Made by a program: the position numbers and the translations under genes
Assembly (NCBI GenBank): GCA_045130665.1
Contig: JBGUQC010000002.1
Span: 141,133-205,132 of the forward strand
DNA from: RGIG8124 sp045130665
Lineage (GTDB): Bacteria > Bacillota > Clostridia > Christensenellales > CAG-917
Direction: 5' to 3'
Length of the DNA: 64,000 nucleotides
Shown: positions 59,939 to 64,000 of the stretch, in pieces
How positions within the stretch are numbered: position 1 is the first letter of the stretch
Layout of the letters: each line of letters opens with the position of its first letter
Notes under the pieces: generated by a model
Databases searched by the model: none
What the model saw: only the letters and a program-made list of their open reading frames with translations
What the model was told of the DNA's origin: nothing

Positions 59939-61782
59939 GAAAGAAGTGTTTAGTTTTAATAGCATTAGTATTATGCTTGTTGCTACTTGCAACAATGTTT
60001 GTTGCTTGCAACAAAGATGAGGATTTAAATAGAGACGAGCAAAAAGAAACTGAAGACAGAAATGCTGCTATATTAGCTTTGTCCAACGCACTATTGAGTG
60101 CTGATAGCGATACATGGCAAGCAAATATGTCTGATGCAGACATTGCAAAACTAACAGATGCTGGAGATTATATCATTAGTAACAACTGGGTTGTTTTCTT
60201 CTGTGATGTTATAAACACTGCTGAGATAAGAACTGCAAAAATCCAATCTTTAACTGCAGTTATAGTTGAGGCTGTAAAAGAAGAAAAAGACAGAAAAGCA
60301 GCAGCAGAGCAAACAGAAACAACTGATGACGATGATATCGAACCAAAAACTGTAATGGAATATATCAAGTTGGTCGTTTCAAAGAGTGATTTACTTGGTA
60401 GCGAAGTGTCTTCATTAGCATATATATTACTTTATAAAGTAATAGATGAGGCAGATATCGTTTATAGAAAAGCTGAAACAGATTGTATAAGAATTTCCGA
60501 AAGAGGAGATTTATCTGGTGATACAAGAGACAACGTTAATGCTGCTAAAAAGGAAATTTTAAGAGCAAAAACATATTTGAATGCTCAATTACCTGAAACA
60601 AAGCAACAAGAAATAGTTGGTGCTATGGCAAAATCAAAAGATGATTTCCAAAGCATTTTCTCAACAATGTATGATACTCTTGCACTTTTATCCATCGATA
60701 TCTCTTCATTAATGAGTGGAGACGAAGGCGGTAGTTCAATTTCAAGTTTATCTACACAAGATATCTTAAACGTTTTATCTTCTTTGAAGAAAACCATTGG
60801 ACAATCCAATAGTTACTTCCAAAACAACCAAGAGTCTGTTGAAACAGTTTCTAAGATTTTAAGAGATATATCAAGTGTTGTAGATACAATGGTTGCAACA
60901 AATGATATTATTGGTGCAGCAGTTACAGTTGTAAGATATTCAGGATCTGCATTATCAATCTTACCATTTGGTGTTTCATTCTTATATCACAGCTGGGATG
61001 CTCTTAATGAGCAATTCATCGATGATGTTAAAGAACATATATTTGGCGTAGATAAACCATTATATGAAAACTATATGATTTTCTTCGCTAGAATGATTAA
61101 GGAATACAGAATTGAAACAGGTACAGATTTTGCAGGTAGTAAAGAATATACATACGATAGGATTGATGAATTGGATTCTTATGTAGATAACGATCAATAT
61201 GCAGCTCTTATCTATTTAGCAGTAGATGCAGTGCTCAATTTGTCAAGTAGTATGAGATATGTTCCAGGTGATGATGAGGCAAAGAATGCATATTATCAAA
61301 GTATTTTAAGACCAGTCACATTATTCATTGATTTAACTGCATTTAAAAACGAATATACAGATTATATTAAAGATGAAACAAAGAAATCTTCGCTTACCTT
61401 GAGAGCAGGTTCTATTTATGATAGTATAAATACTATTAATCCAGAAATAATAACACAATTTGAACTAACGAAGCCAACTGACACAACTGAACTAGATGAT
61501 GAATGGTATATCAATTACCATAAAGCAGCTATGGCAGCATTCTTCTACTGCAGAGATAATACAAAAGAATCCATTAATCCAGATTTAAAGCATTATATAG
61601 ATGAAACATATCCATATCCAGCTGAGAATCCAGTAGATTATATTATTTCAATTGCAACAAATGACTTTGCTATAGAAGAAAATGATCCAGCATCAACTGC
61701 ATTAAAAACACTCGCAGAAAAGGTAATAATTGTTAAATTATTAACATTTATTCCAACCATAATAAAAACATTGGGAGCATAA
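59935..61782 (+). CDS. Lipoprotein of unknown function in the ABC operon
   Basis: A 615-residue lipoprotein: signal peptide with lipobox F-V-A-C (Cys25). The mature protein is mostly helical and charged, with a long Ser/Asp/Asn-rich mid-region and no recognised domain. Strict coupling with the permease (4-bp overlap) and a 1-bp gap to the PIG-L deacetylase suggest it is part of the same machine, perhaps a substrate or partner of the transporter. Confidence 0.7.
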   Translation: MRKKCLVLIALVLCLLLLATMFVACNKDEDLNRDEQKETEDRNAAILALSNALLSADSDTWQANMSDADIAKLTDAGDYIISNNWVVFFCDVINTAEIRTAKIQSLTAVIVEAVKEEKDRKAAAEQTETTDDDDIEPKTVMEYIKLVVSKSDLLGSEVSSLAYILLYKVIDEADIVYRKAETDCIRISERGDLSGDTRDNVNAAKKEILRAKTYLNAQLPETKQQEIVGAMAKSKDDFQSIFSTMYDTLALLSIDISSLMSGDEGGSSISSLSTQDILNVLSSLKKTIGQSNSYFQNNQESVETVSKILRDISSVVDTMVATNDIIGAAVTVVRYSGSALSILPFGVSFLYHSWDALNEQFIDDVKEHIFGVDKPLYENYMIFFARMIKEYRIETGTDFAGSKEYTYDRIDELDSYVDNDQYAALIYLAVDAVLNLSSSMRYVPGDDEAKNAYYQSILRPVTLFIDLTAFKNEYTDYIKDETKKSSLTLRAGSIYDSINTINPEIITQFELTKPTDTTELDDEWYINYHKAAMAAFFYCRDNTKESINPDLKHYIDETYPYPAENPVDYIISIATNDFAIEENDPASTALKTLAEKVIIVKLLTFIPTIIKTLGA

Positions 61783-61783
61783 T

Positions 61784-62611
61784 ATGGCATTATTTAAAAT
61801 CTTGGCAAGGGTAGCAAAAAAGATTGATAAATCTAAAGGCGAGGATACCGTTTTAAAAACGATAGCCCCTTTGCCAGATATTGAAAAATATAAAAGAATA
61901 ATGTTTGTAGGTCCACATCCAGATGATATTGAAATCAGTGCTGGTGCAACAGTAAACAAAATGGTATCAAAAGGAAAGGACGTATATATGCTTATTTGTA
62001 CTGATGGAGGCGCCGGAATAAACAAGGACACAATTACTCCAGAGGAAATTGCTGACATTAGATTAAAAGAAGCAAAGAATGCAGCAGAATCTTTAGGAGT
62101 AAAGAAGTTTGATAACTTAGGTTTTGAAGATGGTGGTGCATATACGGAATGGGAACTTGCAAAAGAAATTGCAAAGAAGATTATTGAATTCAAACCAGAA
62201 GTAGTTATATGTCCAGATCCAAACCTTCCAACAGAAACACATCCAGACCATCTCAAATGCGGTAGAGCAACTTGTGATGCTTTATGGCTTTCTGCACATT
62301 ATCATGTTGCAAAGAGAAATGGAATAGATGTTACAGTTGATCAGTTAGTAAATATAGATGCTTTAGCATTCTACTATACAAATCGTGCTAATACTTTTGT
62401 AGAAATTACAAAAGAGGATGAGGATAAAAGAGAAAAAGCAATTAGACTTCATACATCTCAAATGAGTGGAACAGATGGATTAGGAACACTTCTTTATCTA
62501 TCCTTAAGAGATGTACACATGGGCGAGAAATGTGGTGTACCACTTGCAGAGGGTTTCTTTGTAATGCATAACATGCATCGTCATTGCGTCAGTGAGTCAT
62601 CAAACTGGTAA
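61784..62611 (+). CDS. PIG-L/LmbE-family deacetylase
   Basis: A 275-residue PIG-L protein. The zinc-binding motif P-H-P-D-D-I-E (AHPDD class) is at about residues 43-49 and the third ligand in THPDHLKCG. Between them lie ICTDGGAG and RLKEAKNAAESLG. Family members remove acetyl groups from N-acetylglucosaminyl lipids or thiols. An ABC exporter and lipoprotein lie directly upstream in one operon, so a glycolipid or envelope substrate is plausible. No signal peptide; cytoplasmic. Confidence 0.88.
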   Translation: MALFKILARVAKKIDKSKGEDTVLKTIAPLPDIEKYKRIMFVGPHPDDIEISAGATVNKMVSKGKDVYMLICTDGGAGINKDTITPEEIADIRLKEAKNAAESLGVKKFDNLGFEDGGAYTEWELAKEIAKKIIEFKPEVVICPDPNLPTETHPDHLKCGRATCDALWLSAHYHVAKRNGIDVTVDQLVNIDALAFYYTNRANTFVEITKEDEDKREKAIRLHTSQMSGTDGLGTLLYLSLRDVHMGEKCGVPLAEGFFVMHNMHRHCVSESSNW

Positions 62612-62616
62612 TTTAA

Positions 62617-62645
62617 TTGACATAAACAAAAAGTAATAGTAAAAT
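62617..62645 (+). promoter_or_regulatory. Promoter ahead of the TM1266-family gene
   Basis: TTGACA (62617-62622), 17 bp and TAAAAT (62640-62645). One mismatch from consensus in the -10. Transcription starts near 62652, giving a ~120-nt leader. Confidence 0.75.
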
Positions 62646-62686
62646 CACAATACAAGTAATCCCAATCGATGAATTCTCGGAGAGTA

Positions 62687-62754
62687 AGATGGCGCTTAAT
62701 ATATTAAATATTATTATGCATTTTTAGCCATCTACTCAGTAGGTGGCTTTTTTG
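62687..62754 (+). terminator. Attenuator-like terminator with antiterminator pairing
   Basis: AGCCATCTAC (62726-62735) pairs with GTAGGTGGCT (62739-62748), loop TCA, followed by TTTTTT. The strand GCCATCT (62727-62733) is also complementary to AGATGGC (62687-62693) upstream, which would break the terminator. It lies between a good promoter and the TM1266 start, so it is more likely an attenuator than the end of the preceding operon. It could also serve the latter, as no other terminator follows the PIG-L gene. Confidence 0.65.
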
Positions 62755-62774
62755 TTTGGGTAAAGGAGATAATT

Positions 62775-63023
62775 ATGGCAAAGATAGGCGTTGTAGGAAT
62801 CGTTATAACAGAAAAAGACAAAGAAACGATAATGTCTATGCAAGAAGTCTTAGGTGAGTTCTCAGACATTATAGTGGGCCGTATGGGCATTCCAAGAGAT
62901 GAAGTTAATGCTATTGCATTAATCGTTGAGGGAACAGTAGAAAGAATTTCAGCTCTAACAGGCAAATTAGGAAAGTTTAAAAACATTTCAGTTAAGTCTG
63001 CATTAGCTGCAACAAAGGAATAA
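62775..63023 (+). CDS. TM1266-family iron-only hydrogenase system putative regulator
   Basis: An 82-residue ACT-like/ferredoxin-fold protein of the TM1266 family. Recognisable parts are IGVVGIVITEKDKE, FSDIIVGRMGIPRDEVNAIALIVEGT and ALTGKLGKFKNISVKSAL. The family is found beside [FeFe]-hydrogenase maturation genes, with unknown exact function. Here it precedes a solute-binding lipoprotein. Ribosome site AAAGGAGAT. A terminator-like switch in its leader suggests ligand or protein control. Confidence 0.88.
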   Translation: MAKIGVVGIVITEKDKETIMSMQEVLGEFSDIIVGRMGIPRDEVNAIALIVEGTVERISALTGKLGKFKNISVKSALAATKE

Positions 63024-63040
63024 TATTTAGGAGATATATT

Positions 63041-64000
63041 ATGAAAAAATTATTATTAGTCATTGTATCAATCTTACTTATTGCTACACTTGCTATTACA
63101 TTCGTAGCATGTGGACAAAAAGACAAAGATTTATCTGGTGATTTAACAGGTGAAACAATTAAGGTTGCAGCACCAGAAGGAACACCAGCTCTAGCAATTT
63201 GTCATATGGTAACAGAAAATACAACATTGTTTGGCGCAACAATGGAATATAAAGCAGTTGCTCCAGCTCTTATTGCAGCAGAATTAGCAAGTGGAAATTC
63301 AGATATAGTTATTATGCCAATTAATGCAGGCGCAAAGAAGATTGTGGATGGTGCAAACTACAAACTCGTTTCAATTGCAGTAGATGGCAGTTTATATATG
63401 ATTGGCAAAAAAGATGTTGCCGGTGCAATCACAATGGATGATATTAAAGGCAAGAAGATTGCAAGCATTGGACAAGGTGCAGTACCAGGATTAACACTTG
63501 AATATGTTTTAAAAAGCAATAACATAGAAATTATCTATGAAGGAAATCCAGGAACAAATCAAGTTCTCATTCAATATGTAGCAGATGGTCCAGCAGCAAG
63601 AGTTGCATTAGTTAATGAAAGTGTAGACTTTGCAGTAGTTGGTGAACCAGCAGCAACAGCATTCAAAGGTGCATTATCTCTAAATGCAGAAATGGATATT
63701 CAAGCAGAATATGGTAAACTTGCAGGGGTTACAACTTATCCACAAGCAGGTTTATTTGTAAAAGCATCACTTGCAAGTAATACTGAATTTATGAATAAGT
63801 TATTTGAAGCACTTGCTGCATCTAAGACATGGGTTACAAGCAATAAGAGTGAAGTAACATCATATATGCAAACAAATCTATATTCAACAGCAAACTTCCC
63901 AGGAGTTGCAATCGATAGATGTGCAATTAACGCTAAAGCATTAACAGAAGCAGATAAGACAGCAATCATCTCTTTCTTAAAGAGAATAATGCCAGCTGTT
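63041..64000 (+). CDS. ABC transporter solute-binding lipoprotein (3' truncated)
   Basis: The gene runs off the window end; 320 codons are visible. The lipobox is F-V-A-C (Cys24). The mature part begins KVAAPEGTPALAICHMV and has IVIMPINAGAKKIVDGANYKLVSIAVDGSLYMIGKK and FAVVGEPAATAF. This is the NMT1/SsuA/NrtA-like periplasmic fold for nitrate, sulfonate, aromatic or pyrimidine ligands. It lies 17 bp after the TM1266 gene with site TAGGAGAT, so one transcript. The permease and ATPase genes are presumably downstream. Confidence 0.88.
   Translation, partial: MKKLLLVIVSILLIATLAITFVACGQKDKDLSGDLTGETIKVAAPEGTPALAICHMVTENTTLFGATMEYKAVAPALIAAELASGNSDIVIMPINAGAKKIVDGANYKLVSIAVDGSLYMIGKKDVAGAITMDDIKGKKIASIGQGAVPGLTLEYVLKSNNIEIIYEGNPGTNQVLIQYVADGPAARVALVNESVDFAVVGEPAATAFKGALSLNAEMDIQAEYGKLAGVTTYPQAGLFVKASLASNTEFMNKLFEALAASKTWVTSNKSEVTSYMQTNLYSTANFPGVAIDRCAINAKALTEADKTAIISFLKRIMPAV

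Noticed and set aside
62679..62695. Leader start GGAGAGTAAGATG resembling the 5' end of a tetrahydrofolate riboswitch
   Set aside because: The remaining conserved arms of that class are missing and the leader is too short.
1..64000. CRISPR arrays, tRNA, rRNA, transposons or prophage genes
   Set aside because: No regular repeats, cloverleaf, ribosomal RNA segments, transposases or integrases were seen in either strand.

Overview
The window reads as a chromosomal stretch of a low-GC, strictly anaerobic Firmicute, most likely an uncultured gut-type Clostridia. Supporting signs are SpoVG, a Firmicutes-type L10 leader, TTGACA/TATAAT promoters, strong AGGAGG ribosome sites, a clostridial rnfCDGEAB operon, a Na+-type V-ATPase, rubrerythrin instead of oxygen respiration, and many diacyl lipoproteins. 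No phage, insertion sequence, CRISPR array, tRNA or rRNA was seen. The first gene (secE) and the last gene (an ABC solute-binding lipoprotein) are cut by the window edges.

Layout. 1-3290: secE-nusG-rplK-rplA, then a separate promoter, L10 leader and attenuator ahead of rplJ-rplL. 3359-4564: a fused flavin reductase / two rubredoxins / rubrerythrin with a probable internal start. 4835-7203: a compact secretion cassette, in which a SipW/ER-type signal peptidase is flanked by two secreted proteins sharing a Y-A-T-W signal-peptide end. 7247-10661 (minus): YwaF/TMEM164-like membrane protein, 2[4Fe-4S] ferredoxin, unknown multipass protein and alpha/beta hydrolase. 10724-12202: acyl-CoA synthetase-like gene with a leaderless promoter. 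12217-17225 (minus): spoVG and a 1510-residue lipoprotein with five carbohydrate-binding-like modules and a C-terminal membrane anchor.

17578-22854: the rnf operon behind a perfect consensus promoter. 23067-29046: ppx/gppA, maf, mreB-like, aldo/keto reductase, ROK kinase and a zinc-site-lacking MDR dehydrogenase. 29079-31252 (minus): DUF4364 winged-helix protein and an M20 peptidase. 31418-34873: hydrolase-like lipoprotein and a second acyl-CoA synthetase. 35077-46158: a 3693-residue surface protein with YDG/MBG-type repeats and a proline-rich cytoplasmic tail. 46300-55308: rpiB and a nine-gene V-ATPase operon in the Enterococcus hirae ntpFIKECGABD order. 55341-56638 (minus): queH and a YhhN-type lysoplasmalogenase. 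56731-62611: ABC exporter-like ATPase and permease, lipoprotein and PIG-L deacetylase in one operon. 62617-64000: promoter, attenuator-like leader, TM1266-family hydrogenase-system regulator and a solute-binding lipoprotein.

How it fits together. Rnf (ferredoxin:NAD+ oxidoreductase, ion pump) and a V-ATPase whose K subunit keeps the full Na+-ligand set suggest sodium-based energy conservation. Ferredoxin, rubrerythrin and the TM1266 regulator fit hydrogen- and ferredoxin-based fermentation. The cell surface is elaborate (giant YDG protein, modular lipoprotein, SipW cassette). The least explained and most interesting pieces are the SipW cassette with its foldable leader, the attenuator ahead of the TM1266 gene, and the two large surface proteins with cytoplasmic tails.
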